Positions 53,711 to 62,081 of a DNA stretch of 64,000 bases are shown in pieces. The position numbers were made by a program, and so were the translations under genes. The notes beneath the pieces were generated by a model, which ran no database searches, was not told where the DNA came from, and worked only from the letters and a program-made list of their open reading frames with translations. Position 1 is the stretch's first letter; each line of letters starts with the position of its first letter. The stretch covers positions 3,523,001 through 3,587,000 of the forward strand of contig NZ_PHHE01000001.1 of NCBI RefSeq assembly GCF_002813455.1. Reading direction: 5' to 3'. The DNA is from Pseudomonas baetica. GTDB lineage: Bacteria; Pseudomonadota; Gammaproteobacteria; Pseudomonadales; Pseudomonadaceae.

Positions 53711-56368
53711 ATGATCAACGTAGACCTGCAACAACTCATTCAGGCGCTGGACGCCGAAACCCGTCGTGATCTGGAGCGTTCGGCCGAGCGTTGCGTCGCC
53801 CGTGGCGGCAGCAAGATCCTCGTCGAAGACTTGATGCTCGGCCTGCTGGAGCGTCCGAACGGCTTGCTCGCACGCGCGTTGCAAGATGCTGACGTCGATG
53901 CCGGTGAACTCAGCGCCGCCCTGCAATCGCGAGTCGAACACAGTGCTTCGCGCAACCCGGTGTTTGCCCCGGAACTGGTGCAATGGCTGCAAGACGCGCT
54001 GTTGGTAGCCAACCTCGAACTGGGTCAGACCCAGGTCGAAGACGCCGCGCTGATTCTCGCCCTGCTGCGCAATCCGATGCGTTATGCCGGCAGCCGTTAT
54101 CAACCGCTGCTCGCCAAGCTGAACATTGATCGCCTGAAAGAATTTGCCCTGTCGCAACAGGAGCAACCGGCGGCCAACGGCAAACCGGCCGCCCAGGGCG
54201 AGTCACTGTTGCAGCGTTTCACCCACAACCTGACCCAACAGGCCCGCGACGGCAAACTCGACCCGGTGCTGTGCCGTGACGGCGCGATCCGTCAGATGGT
54301 CGACATCCTCGCCCGTCGCCGCAAAAACAACCCGATCGTCGTCGGTGAGGCCGGTGTCGGTAAAACCGCCATCGTCGAAGGCCTGGCCTCGCGCATCGCT
54401 GCCGGTGAAGTGCCGCAGGTACTCAAAGGCGTTGAGCTGCTGTCGCTGGACATGGGCCTGTTGCAGGCTGGCGCCAGCGTCAAAGGTGAGTTCGAGCGTC
54501 GCCTCAAAGGCGTGATCGATGAGGTCAAAGCTTCGCCGAAGCCAATCATCCTGTTCATCGACGAAGCTCACACGTTGATCGGCGCGGGCGGCAATGCCGG
54601 CGGTTCCGACGCGGCCAACCTGCTGAAACCGGCATTGGCTCGTGGTGAGTTGCGCACCATCGCCGCGACCACTTGGGCCGAGTACAAGAAATACTTCGAG
54701 AAAGACCCGGCGCTGGCCCGTCGCTTCCAGCCGGTGCAACTGCACGAACCGACCGTCAGCGAAGCGGTGACCATCCTGCGTGGTCTGGCTCAGGTCTACG
54801 AGAAGAGCCACGGCATCTACCTGCGTGATGACGCCGTGGTGTCTGCCGCCGAGCTGTCTGCGCGTTATCTGGCCGGTCGACAACTGCCGGACAAGGCTGT
54901 CGATGTGCTCGACACCGCGTGCGCCCGCGTGCGCATCAGCCTCGCCGCTGCCCCGGAAAGCCTTGAGCGCCTGCGTGGCGAACTGGCCGAAGGTGGCCGC
55001 CAGCGTCAGGCCCTGCGCCGCGATGCCGAAGCCGGTCTGCTGATCGACCACGAAGCGCTGCAAGCACTGGAAGCGCGTCTGGACGAAGCTGAAAACGAAA
55101 TGGTCGCTCTGGAAAGCCTGTGGACTGAGCAGAAGCAACTGGCCGAGCGCCTGCTGGACCTGCGTCAGCAACTGGCCAAGGCCCGCGAAGCCGCCGCCGT
55201 CGAGCCGACCGTCAACGTTGAAGAAGACGCCGAAGGCACCGTGATTGAAACCATCGCCGCCGAGGTCGAGGAAGGCCAAAGCGTCGAAGCGCTGGAGGCG
55301 CAACTCAACGAAACCCATAGCGCCCTGACCGCCGCGCAAGTCAAAGAGCGTCTGGTCAGCTTTGAAGTCTGCCCGCGTCTGGTCGCTGAAGTGATCAGCG
55401 CCTGGACTGGCGTGCCGCTGGCGCAATTGGCCCGTGAACATAACGCCAAGGTCGCCAGCTTCGCCACCGACCTGCGCACGCGCATCCGTGGTCAGGAACA
55501 AGCCGTACACGCACTGGATCGCTCGATGCGCGCCACCGCCGCCGGCCTGAACAAGCCGGATGCACCGGTCGGCGTGTTCCTGCTGGTCGGCCCGAGCGGC
55601 GTCGGTAAAACCGAAACCGCACTGGCCCTGGCTGACTTGCTGTACGGCGGTGATCGTTTCATCACCACCATCAACATGTCCGAATTCCAGGAGAAACACA
55701 CCGTTTCTCGTCTGATCGGCGCGCCACCGGGCTACGTCGGTTACGGCGAGGGCGGCATGCTCACCGAAGCGGTGCGCCAGAAGCCGTACTCGGTAGTCCT
55801 GCTCGATGAAGTCGAGAAGGCCGACCCGGACGTGCTCAACCTGTTCTACCAAATCTTCGACAAAGGCGTGGCCAACGACGGCGAAGGTCGCGAGATCGAC
55901 TTCCGCAATACGTTGATCCTGATGACTTCGAACCTGGGCAGCGACAAGATCAGCGACCTCTGTGAAGACGGCGCACGTCCGACTGCCGAAGTCCTCGAAG
56001 AAACCATTCGCCCGGTACTCAGCAAACACTTCAAACCAGCACTGCTGGCGCGGATGAAAGTGGTGCCGTACTACCCGGTCGGTGGTCCGGTGTTGCGCGA
56101 GCTGATCGAGATCAAACTCGGTCGTCTCGGCGAGCGCCTCAACCGTCGTCAGCTGGATTTCAGCTGGTGCCAGAACCTCGTCGATCACCTGTCCGAGCGC
56201 TGCACGCAAAGCGACAGCGGCGCGCGTCTTATCGACCATTTGCTCGATCAGCACGTGCTGCCGCTGGTGGCGGATCGTCTGCTCGACGCGATGGCCACCG
56301 GTGAAAGCCTCAAGCGTGTGCATGCCACGCTCGACGGCGAAGCCAGCGTGACGTGCGAGTTCGCCTGA
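53711..56368 (+). CDS. tssH: Type VI AAA+ ATPase TssH (ClpV) (885 aa)
   Basis: Disassembles contracted sheaths for reuse. It has a ClpN-like N-terminal domain (residues about 1-160), first AAA+ module with Walker A GEAGVGKTA near residue 211 and FIDEAHTLIGAGG, a middle coiled-coil region (about 410-560), and second AAA+ module with Walker A GPSGVGKTE near residue 628 and LLDEVEKADPDV. Both modules look intact. Length is typical of ClpV. Confidence 0.97.
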   Translation: MINVDLQQLIQALDAETRRDLERSAERCVARGGSKILVEDLMLGLLERPNGLLARALQDADVDAGELSAALQSRVEHSASRNPVFAPELVQWLQDALLVANLELGQTQVEDAALILALLRNPMRYAGSRYQPLLAKLNIDRLKEFALSQQEQPAANGKPAAQGESLLQRFTHNLTQQARDGKLDPVLCRDGAIRQMVDILARRRKNNPIVVGEAGVGKTAIVEGLASRIAAGEVPQVLKGVELLSLDMGLLQAGASVKGEFERRLKGVIDEVKASPKPIILFIDEAHTLIGAGGNAGGSDAANLLKPALARGELRTIAATTWAEYKKYFEKDPALARRFQPVQLHEPTVSEAVTILRGLAQVYEKSHGIYLRDDAVVSAAELSARYLAGRQLPDKAVDVLDTACARVRISLAAAPESLERLRGELAEGGRQRQALRRDAEAGLLIDHEALQALEARLDEAENEMVALESLWTEQKQLAERLLDLRQQLAKAREAAAVEPTVNVEEDAEGTVIETIAAEVEEGQSVEALEAQLNETHSALTAAQVKERLVSFEVCPRLVAEVISAWTGVPLAQLAREHNAKVASFATDLRTRIRGQEQAVHALDRSMRATAAGLNKPDAPVGVFLLVGPSGVGKTETALALADLLYGGDRFITTINMSEFQEKHTVSRLIGAPPGYVGYGEGGMLTEAVRQKPYSVVLLDEVEKADPDVLNLFYQIFDKGVANDGEGREIDFRNTLILMTSNLGSDKISDLCEDGARPTAEVLEETIRPVLSKHFKPALLARMKVVPYYPVGGPVLRELIEIKLGRLGERLNRRQLDFSWCQNLVDHLSERCTQSDSGARLIDHLLDQHVLPLVADRLLDAMATGESLKRVHATLDGEASVTCEFA

Positions 56369-56378
56369 GGTGGGTGTG

Positions 56379-57899
56379 ATGTTCACTCAGGTCCCGCAGC
56401 CGCTGGTCTATGCCGAAGCGTTGCTGGCGCAGTTCGCCAGTCTGTCGCGCGCGGCGGACGGTGCTGCGTTGCTGGGTGAATTCGTGCGTGGGCTGGCTGA
56501 GTTGAGCGGCTGCGAACTGACGCAGCTGTATCTGCTCGACGCCACCCACACCTGCCTGGGGATGAACGCCGAGTACCTCGACGGTGCGCTGCAGCCGCAG
56601 CAAACCGCGAGCCTGCCGGCGGACTACAACGGTGAGCAGCTGTTGCAATTCGCCCTGTGCCAGAACCGCGTGGTGTGTCTCGACGACCTCAGCGCCAACC
56701 TGCACGAAACCAGTTTTCTGCCCGCCGCGACGGCGCCGTGGCAGTCGCTGTTGTGCGTGCCGCTGGTCAATCAGCACAAGGCAGTCGAGGGCTTGCTGCT
56801 GTGTGCCAGTCGTCATCGCGCCGACCTGCAGGGCTTTGCCGATTCGCTCGGTCAGCTCGGCTCGTTCGTGCTCGGTCAATTGCATTTGCTGCAGCGCCTG
56901 CGCCAGCCGCTGGATGTTCAGGCACCGATGGTGCGTAGCGTGCCGAGCATCAGCGGTTACGGGCTGATCGGTAAAAGCGTGGCGATGCGTCAGACCTATT
57001 CGCTGATCAGCAAAGTCCTGCACAGCCCTTACACCGTGCTGTTGCGTGGTGAAACCGGCACCGGCAAGGAAGTCGTCGCGCGGGCGATTCACGATTGCGG
57101 CCCACGTCGTTCCAAGGCGTTCATCGTGCAGAACTGTGCGGCGTTCCCGGAAAACCTGCTGGAAAGCGAGCTGTTCGGCTATCGCAAAGGTGCCTTCACC
57201 GGTGCTGACCGTGACCGCGCCGGGCTGTTCGATGCGGCTAATGGCGGCACGCTGTTGCTCGACGAAGTCGGTGACATGCCGCTGTCGTTGCAGGCGAAAA
57301 TCCTGCGGGTGTTGCAGGAAGGCGAGATCCGCCCATTGGGTTCCAATGACACGCACAAGATCGATGTGCGCATCATCGCCGCGACGCACCGCGATCTGGC
57401 AGTGCTGGTGAGTGAAGGCAAATTCCGCGAGGACTTGTACTACCGCCTCGCGCAATTCCCGATCGAATTGCCGGCCCTGCGTCAGCGCGAAGGCGACATT
57501 CTCGATCTGGCCCGGCACTTCGCCGAGAAAACCTGCAACTTCTTGCAGCGTGATCCGGTGCGCTGGTCGGATGCGGCGCTCGAGCATTTGTCCGGTTACA
57601 CCTTCCCCGGCAACGTTCGCGAACTCAAGGCGCTGGTTGAACGCGCGGTGCTGTTGTGCGAGGGCGGCGAGTTGCTCGCCGAGCATTTTTCCCTGCGCAT
57701 GGAGCCGATGCCTGAAGACAGCAGCGGTTTGAATCTGCGCGAACGTCTGGAACAGGTCGAACGCACTTTGCTGCTCGATTGCCTGCGCAAAAACGACGGC
57801 AACCAGACCCTCGCCGCCCGCGAACTGGGCCTGCCCCGGCGCACGCTGCTGTACCGCCTCGGGCGGTTGAACATCAATCTGGGAGATTTCGATGGGTAG
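56379..57899 (+). CDS. Sigma-54-dependent activator of the T6SS cluster (506 aa)
   Basis: GAF-like N-terminal sensor domain (about 1-165), AAA+ domain from about residue 195 with Walker A GETGTGKE near residue 224 and the sigma-54-contact loop GAFTGA near residue 271, and a Fis-type helix-turn-helix (LAARELGLPRRTLLYRLGRL) at the end. It belongs to the Sfa-type regulators found inside some Pseudomonas T6SS clusters. Start ATG 56379 chosen because GAGG lies 9 bases upstream; the GTG at 56370 is too close to that site. It probably drives sigma-54 promoters of this cluster. Confidence 0.9.
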   Translation: MFTQVPQPLVYAEALLAQFASLSRAADGAALLGEFVRGLAELSGCELTQLYLLDATHTCLGMNAEYLDGALQPQQTASLPADYNGEQLLQFALCQNRVVCLDDLSANLHETSFLPAATAPWQSLLCVPLVNQHKAVEGLLLCASRHRADLQGFADSLGQLGSFVLGQLHLLQRLRQPLDVQAPMVRSVPSISGYGLIGKSVAMRQTYSLISKVLHSPYTVLLRGETGTGKEVVARAIHDCGPRRSKAFIVQNCAAFPENLLESELFGYRKGAFTGADRDRAGLFDAANGGTLLLDEVGDMPLSLQAKILRVLQEGEIRPLGSNDTHKIDVRIIAATHRDLAVLVSEGKFREDLYYRLAQFPIELPALRQREGDILDLARHFAEKTCNFLQRDPVRWSDAALEHLSGYTFPGNVRELKALVERAVLLCEGGELLAEHFSLRMEPMPEDSSGLNLRERLEQVERTLLLDCLRKNDGNQTLAARELGLPRRTLLYRLGRLNINLGDFDG

Positions 57900-57992
57900 G
57901 CCAAAATCATCGATTTGCCCGCAAAAAAACAATTTCAGCGCCGCCCGCAAGGGTCGGCGCTTTGTGCTTTGTCTACCCCTGGAGACCCTCTG

Positions 57993-58133
57993 ATGTCTGT
58001 TCGTCACTGGCACGCTGTCCTGCTGACCCTCGTCGTTCTATGCGGCCTTGGCGGCTGTAGCGGCAATTACAAATTCAACGACAACGACTATCGCCCGTTG
58101 GGTGATCCGCAAGCGGTCAATCGCGGCAAGTGA
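57993..58133 (+). CDS. Very small lipoprotein in the T6SS cluster (46 aa)
   Basis: Lipoprotein signal ending LCGLGGC (Cys-23), leaving a mature part of only about 24 residues (SGNYKFNDNDYRPLGDPQAV). ATG 57993 follows GGAGACCCTCTG. It lies between the sigma-54 activator and tagH. I do not recognise a family; a role at the outer membrane with TssJ is possible but unproven. Confidence 0.7.
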   Translation: MSVRHWHAVLLTLVVLCGLGGCSGNYKFNDNDYRPLGDPQAVNRGK

Positions 58134-58151
58134 CCGCAAGGAGCATCAAAC

Positions 58152-59348
58152 ATGGAATTGGTTTTCGAAATGCTGAACACCAAGCAGTTCGTGCCCACCG
58201 AGTTGTGCCAGAAGACCTTCAAACAGGCCGGCGGCGTCATCGGGCGGGGCGAGGACTGCGACTGGATCATCCCTGACCGCAAGCGTCATCTGTCCAATCA
58301 CCACGCGATTGTCAGCTACCGCGAAGGCACGTTTTTCCTGACCGACACCAGCAGCAACGGTGTGCAGGACGGCGAAAGCGGCGCACGTCTGCACAAAGGC
58401 GAACCGGTGCGCATCGAACACGGCAGCACTTACGTGCTCGGCGACTTCGAGATTCGCGCGCGACTGGTGCGTGACCCGGCGACCTTCGATGGTGAAGTCG
58501 GCCGTCCGCGCGCCGCTGGCAGCATCATCCCTGACGACGCGTTTCTCGATCTCGACCCGCTCAACGCCCTCGAACAGCAAGAGCGCGTCTACTCGGAAAT
58601 CGACGAACTGCTGGCGCCGAACACCAAACCTGAAGACTCCCGTCAGCGTGCCGACTACGCGCGCATCGACATGGAAAGCCTGATGGTGCCGGAACTGATC
58701 GCCGCGCCCGTCGAACCTGAGCCTGCTCCGGCGCCTAAAGCCGTCGAGCGTCAGAGCGAAGGTTTCTGGGAGCACTTCGGTGCTGCGCTGGGTGTTGATG
58801 TCAAAGGCCTCAGCCATGACGAACGTGAAGCGCTGGCGCTGAACGCCGCGCGTCTGTTGCGGCAGAGCGTCGGCGGTTTGCAGCAGAGCCTGCGCACCCG
58901 TTCGGAGCTTAAAAACGAACTGCGTCTGGCCCAGACCACCGTGCAAGGCACCAACAAGAACCCGCTGAAATTCGCCGTTGATCCGAGCGAAGCACTGCAG
59001 ATTCTGTTGCAGCCGAGCAAGCCCGGGCATCTGCCGGCCGAACAAGCCATCTCCCGTGCATTCCGCGATTTGCAGGCGCATCAGGTGGCCTTGCTGACCG
59101 CCAGCCGCGCCGCCGTACGCGGCACGCTGGAGCACTTCTCGCCGGAGCAATTGACCCTGCGTTTCGAACGCGACAACAAGCCGCTGATCGCCACATCCGG
59201 CGGGCGCTGGAGAGCGTTCGGCCGTTACCACCAGGCGCTGCGTCAGGACGATGACTGGAGCGAGCGTTTGCTGGCCCGCGACTTCGCCCAGGCCTACGAA
59301 GAACAGATTCGCCTGATCTCCACCCTCCACACCGACCACCAAGGATGA
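58152..59348 (+). CDS. tagH: FHA-domain protein TagH (398 aa)
   Basis: Phosphothreonine-binding FHA domain at residues about 20-110 (GGVIGRGEDCDWIIPDRKRH, with the LSNHHAIV and SNGVQDG segments), then a long unstructured part and a C-terminal type VI domain (VSIIP-like FWEHFGAALGVDVKGLSH, residues about 200-395). TagH takes part in post-translational control of T6SS assembly with a Ser/Thr kinase and phosphatase, which would lie beyond the window edge. It overlaps the next gene's first codons by ATGA. Confidence 0.92.
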   Translation: MELVFEMLNTKQFVPTELCQKTFKQAGGVIGRGEDCDWIIPDRKRHLSNHHAIVSYREGTFFLTDTSSNGVQDGESGARLHKGEPVRIEHGSTYVLGDFEIRARLVRDPATFDGEVGRPRAAGSIIPDDAFLDLDPLNALEQQERVYSEIDELLAPNTKPEDSRQRADYARIDMESLMVPELIAAPVEPEPAPAPKAVERQSEGFWEHFGAALGVDVKGLSHDEREALALNAARLLRQSVGGLQQSLRTRSELKNELRLAQTTVQGTNKNPLKFAVDPSEALQILLQPSKPGHLPAEQAISRAFRDLQAHQVALLTASRAAVRGTLEHFSPEQLTLRFERDNKPLIATSGGRWRAFGRYHQALRQDDDWSERLLARDFAQAYEEQIRLISTLHTDHQG

Positions 59349-59353
59349 TGCGC

Positions 59354-59854
59354 ATGTCTCGCCGCTCGACCGCTTTTTTCAAGACGCTGACTGCGCTCAC
59401 CATGCTGGTGCTGCTCGCCGGTTGCTCGTCGCTGTCGCCGTACTCGAAAGTGACCAAGATCAACCTGAAACTGACCGGCAGCGATCAGCTCAACCCGGAC
59501 CTCAATGGCCGCCCGTCGCCGATCGTGGTGCGCCTGTTCGAACTCAAGCACCCGGTGACCTTCGAGAACGCTGATTTCTTCAGCCTTTACGAGCGCGCCA
59601 AGGAATCCCTCAACCCGGATCTGGTGGCCAGCGAAGAACTCGAACTGCGCCCGGGGGAAACCGTGGAGATGAAGCTCAAGGTGGAAGAGGGCAGCCTTTA
59701 TGTTGGCATTCTTGCCGCTTACCGCGACTTGCCGGAAACCCAATGGCGCCACACGGTTCAGATCACTCCGCTGGAAGTCACCGAAGTCGATCTGACGCTG
59801 GATCAGACCGGCATCCGTAACACCAATCAAGTGCTCGCCAAGGCGGATGACTGA
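59354..59854 (+). CDS. tssJ: Outer-membrane lipoprotein TssJ (166 aa)
   Basis: Signal peptide with lipobox LLAGC (TALTMLVLLAGC), mature beta-sandwich (KINLKLTGSDQLNPDLNGRP, IVVRLFELKHPVTFENADFF). TssJ anchors the TssLM membrane complex to the outer membrane. I choose ATG 59354 because AAGGA lies at 59341-59345; the ATGs at 59345 and 59348 would sit on top of that site. It overlaps or abuts tagH. Confidence 0.93.
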   Translation: MSRRSTAFFKTLTALTMLVLLAGCSSLSPYSKVTKINLKLTGSDQLNPDLNGRPSPIVVRLFELKHPVTFENADFFSLYERAKESLNPDLVASEELELRPGETVEMKLKVEEGSLYVGILAAYRDLPETQWRHTVQITPLEVTEVDLTLDQTGIRNTNQVLAKADD

Positions 59855-59856
59855 AC

Positions 59857-61188
59857 ATGAATACCCATAAAGTCATTTGGCAGGAAGGCATGCTGCTGCG
59901 TCCGCAGCACTTCCAGCACAACGATCGCTATTACGATCACCAGATGAAAACCCGTACCCAATTGCTGGGTGGCTACACCTGGGGTTTCCTCAATCTGGAG
60001 ATCGACTTGCAGTTCCTCAACATGGGCAAACTGGTGATCAGCGAAGCCTCGGGGATTCTGCCGGACGGCAGCCTGTTCGAGCTCGGTGGCAACACCGAAC
60101 CGCTGGCGCTGGACGTGCCGCCGAATACCGGCAACACGCCGATCTATCTGGCGCTGCCGCTGGTGACTGGCAACCACATCGAGGCACGCCGTCCGGAGCA
60201 ATCCGACGTGCTCGCGCGTTACACCGCGTATGACGCCGAAGTGGCCGACTCCAACGCTGGCGACGATTCCGCCAGTCAGGTCAGCTGTGGTCGCCCGGAT
60301 TTCAAACTGTTGCTCGGCGAGCAGCAGAGCGATCAGGCCTACGTGAAGCTGAAGATCTGCGACGTGCTCGACACCACGCCCGACGGCGTGATCAGCCTCG
60401 ACCCGGACTTCGTGCCGACCTACATTCAGGCCCACGCCTCCAGCTACTTGCTGTCGTGCCTGAAAGAAGTCATCAGCATGCTCAGCCACCGTGGCGACAC
60501 CATTGCCGAGCGGATTCGCTCCAATGGCAAGGTCGGTGGTGCGGAAGTCGGTGACTTCATGATGCTGCAACTGATCAACCGCACCGAACTGCTGCTGCGC
60601 CACTATCTGGGCCTGGAGCAGGTACACCCGGAAGAGTTGTACCGCACGTGGCTGACCATGCTTGGCGATCTGGCGACCTTCTCCGGCGAGAGCAAACGCC
60701 CGCGTCTGGACAGCCGCTACTCCCACGCCGACCAAGGCGCGAGCTTTCGCAAACTGATGGAAGCGATTCGTCAGGTGCTGTCGATGGTGCTCGAACAGCA
60801 CGCCATCGAACTGATCCTGCAAGCGCGTCAGTACGGCATCATCGTGTCGCCGTTGCACGACCACAAACTGCTCGGCTCGGCCTCGTTCGTGCTGGCGGCC
60901 AGTGCCAACTGCGACTCCGAAGAACTGCGCCACCGCTTGCCGGCGCACCTCAAGGTCGGCCCGGTGGAGCGCATCCGCCAACTGGTCAACCTGCACTTGC
61001 CGGGGATCAAGGTCAAACCGTTGCCGGTGGCCCCGCGGCAGATCGCGTTCCACTCCAACAAAACCTACTTCATCCTCGAACTCAGTTCCGAAGACCTGGC
61101 GCAACTCGAGCGCTCCGGCGGCTTCGCGTTCCACGTGTCCGGCGAATTCGCCGAGCTTGAACTGAAATTCTGGGCCATCAGGAACTGA
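59857..61188 (+). CDS. tssK: Baseplate/membrane-complex linker TssK (443 aa)
   Basis: Connects the baseplate to the TssJLM complex. Family sequence at the start is VIWQEGMLLRPQHFQHNDRY, then GGYTWGFLNLEIDLQFL, and the C-terminal LSSEDLAQLERSGGFAFHVS. It begins 2 bp after tssJ. Length is standard. Confidence 0.96.
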   Translation: MNTHKVIWQEGMLLRPQHFQHNDRYYDHQMKTRTQLLGGYTWGFLNLEIDLQFLNMGKLVISEASGILPDGSLFELGGNTEPLALDVPPNTGNTPIYLALPLVTGNHIEARRPEQSDVLARYTAYDAEVADSNAGDDSASQVSCGRPDFKLLLGEQQSDQAYVKLKICDVLDTTPDGVISLDPDFVPTYIQAHASSYLLSCLKEVISMLSHRGDTIAERIRSNGKVGGAEVGDFMMLQLINRTELLLRHYLGLEQVHPEELYRTWLTMLGDLATFSGESKRPRLDSRYSHADQGASFRKLMEAIRQVLSMVLEQHAIELILQARQYGIIVSPLHDHKLLGSASFVLAASANCDSEELRHRLPAHLKVGPVERIRQLVNLHLPGIKVKPLPVAPRQIAFHSNKTYFILELSSEDLAQLERSGGFAFHVSGEFAELELKFWAIRN

Positions 61189-61193
61189 CCGAC

Positions 61194-62069
61194 ATGATCA
61201 AGGAAACGGATTACAACCAGGACGACAAAACCGTCCTGCTCGATCGTCAGGGCCACGGACCGGCAGCCAGTCCGCTGACCGACTTCGCCGCGCCGCCGCG
61301 CTTCGAACAACTGGAAGAACGGATGATCTACGCCGCGCGCCTGCGCCCGGCGGAAGCGTTCAACATCAGCCTCAATTCGCTGGTCGCTGCTTCGTCCGAG
61401 CTGCTTTCGGAAGTAGTGCGCCTCAAGCACAGCGAAACCCGCGAAGACCTCTACGCGCTCAACGAGCGCCTGACCGCCGGGCTCAAACTGTTTGAAGTGC
61501 GCGCCCTGCACAACGGCGCCGAAAGCAGTCAGGTAATGGCCGCGCGTTACGTGCTCTGCACCGTGGTCGACGAAGCCGTCGTGACCACGCCGTGGGGCAA
61601 CGAAAGCGAGTGGTCGCAGATGAGCCTGCTCAGCAGCTTCCACAACGAAACCTTCGGCGGCGAGAAGTTCTTCCAGCTGCTCGACCGGTTGTCGAAGAAC
61701 CCGGTCAAGCACTTGCCGATGCTGGAGCTGATGTACCTGTGCCTGTCCCTCGGTTTCGAGGGCAAGTACCGCGTACAGGCGCGCGGCATGCTCGAACTCG
61801 AAGGCATCCGTGATGCCCTGTATCGCCAGATCCGTCAGTTGCGTGGCGACGTACCGCGCGAGTTGTCGCCGCACTGGGAAGGCCTGAACGATCAGCGTCG
61901 CAACCTGGTGCGCATCGTGCCGGCGTGGATGGTGGTCCTGTTCACGTTAGTCTGCCTGGTGGTGATGTATTCGGGCTTCGCCTGGGTCTTGGGCGAGCAG
62001 CGCGACACCGTTCTGCAACCTTATCAGCCGCTTGATCCGGCCGCGGTTCAACCGCAGTCGCAGCCGTAA
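61194..62069 (+). CDS. tssL: Inner-membrane protein TssL (IcmH/DotU family) (291 aa)
   Basis: Cytoplasmic helical domain (residues about 50-225, with RLRPAEAFNISLNSLVAASS, YVLCTVVDEAVVTTPWG and FHNETFGGEKFFQLLDRL) and a single C-terminal membrane helix (VVLFTLVCLVVMYSGFAWVL). No peptidoglycan-binding domain is fused. It starts 5 bp after tssK. Confidence 0.96.
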   Translation: MIKETDYNQDDKTVLLDRQGHGPAASPLTDFAAPPRFEQLEERMIYAARLRPAEAFNISLNSLVAASSELLSEVVRLKHSETREDLYALNERLTAGLKLFEVRALHNGAESSQVMAARYVLCTVVDEAVVTTPWGNESEWSQMSLLSSFHNETFGGEKFFQLLDRLSKNPVKHLPMLELMYLCLSLGFEGKYRVQARGMLELEGIRDALYRQIRQLRGDVPRELSPHWEGLNDQRRNLVRIVPAWMVVLFTLVCLVVMYSGFAWVLGEQRDTVLQPYQPLDPAAVQPQSQP

Positions 62070-62081
62070 CAGGGACGTGTG

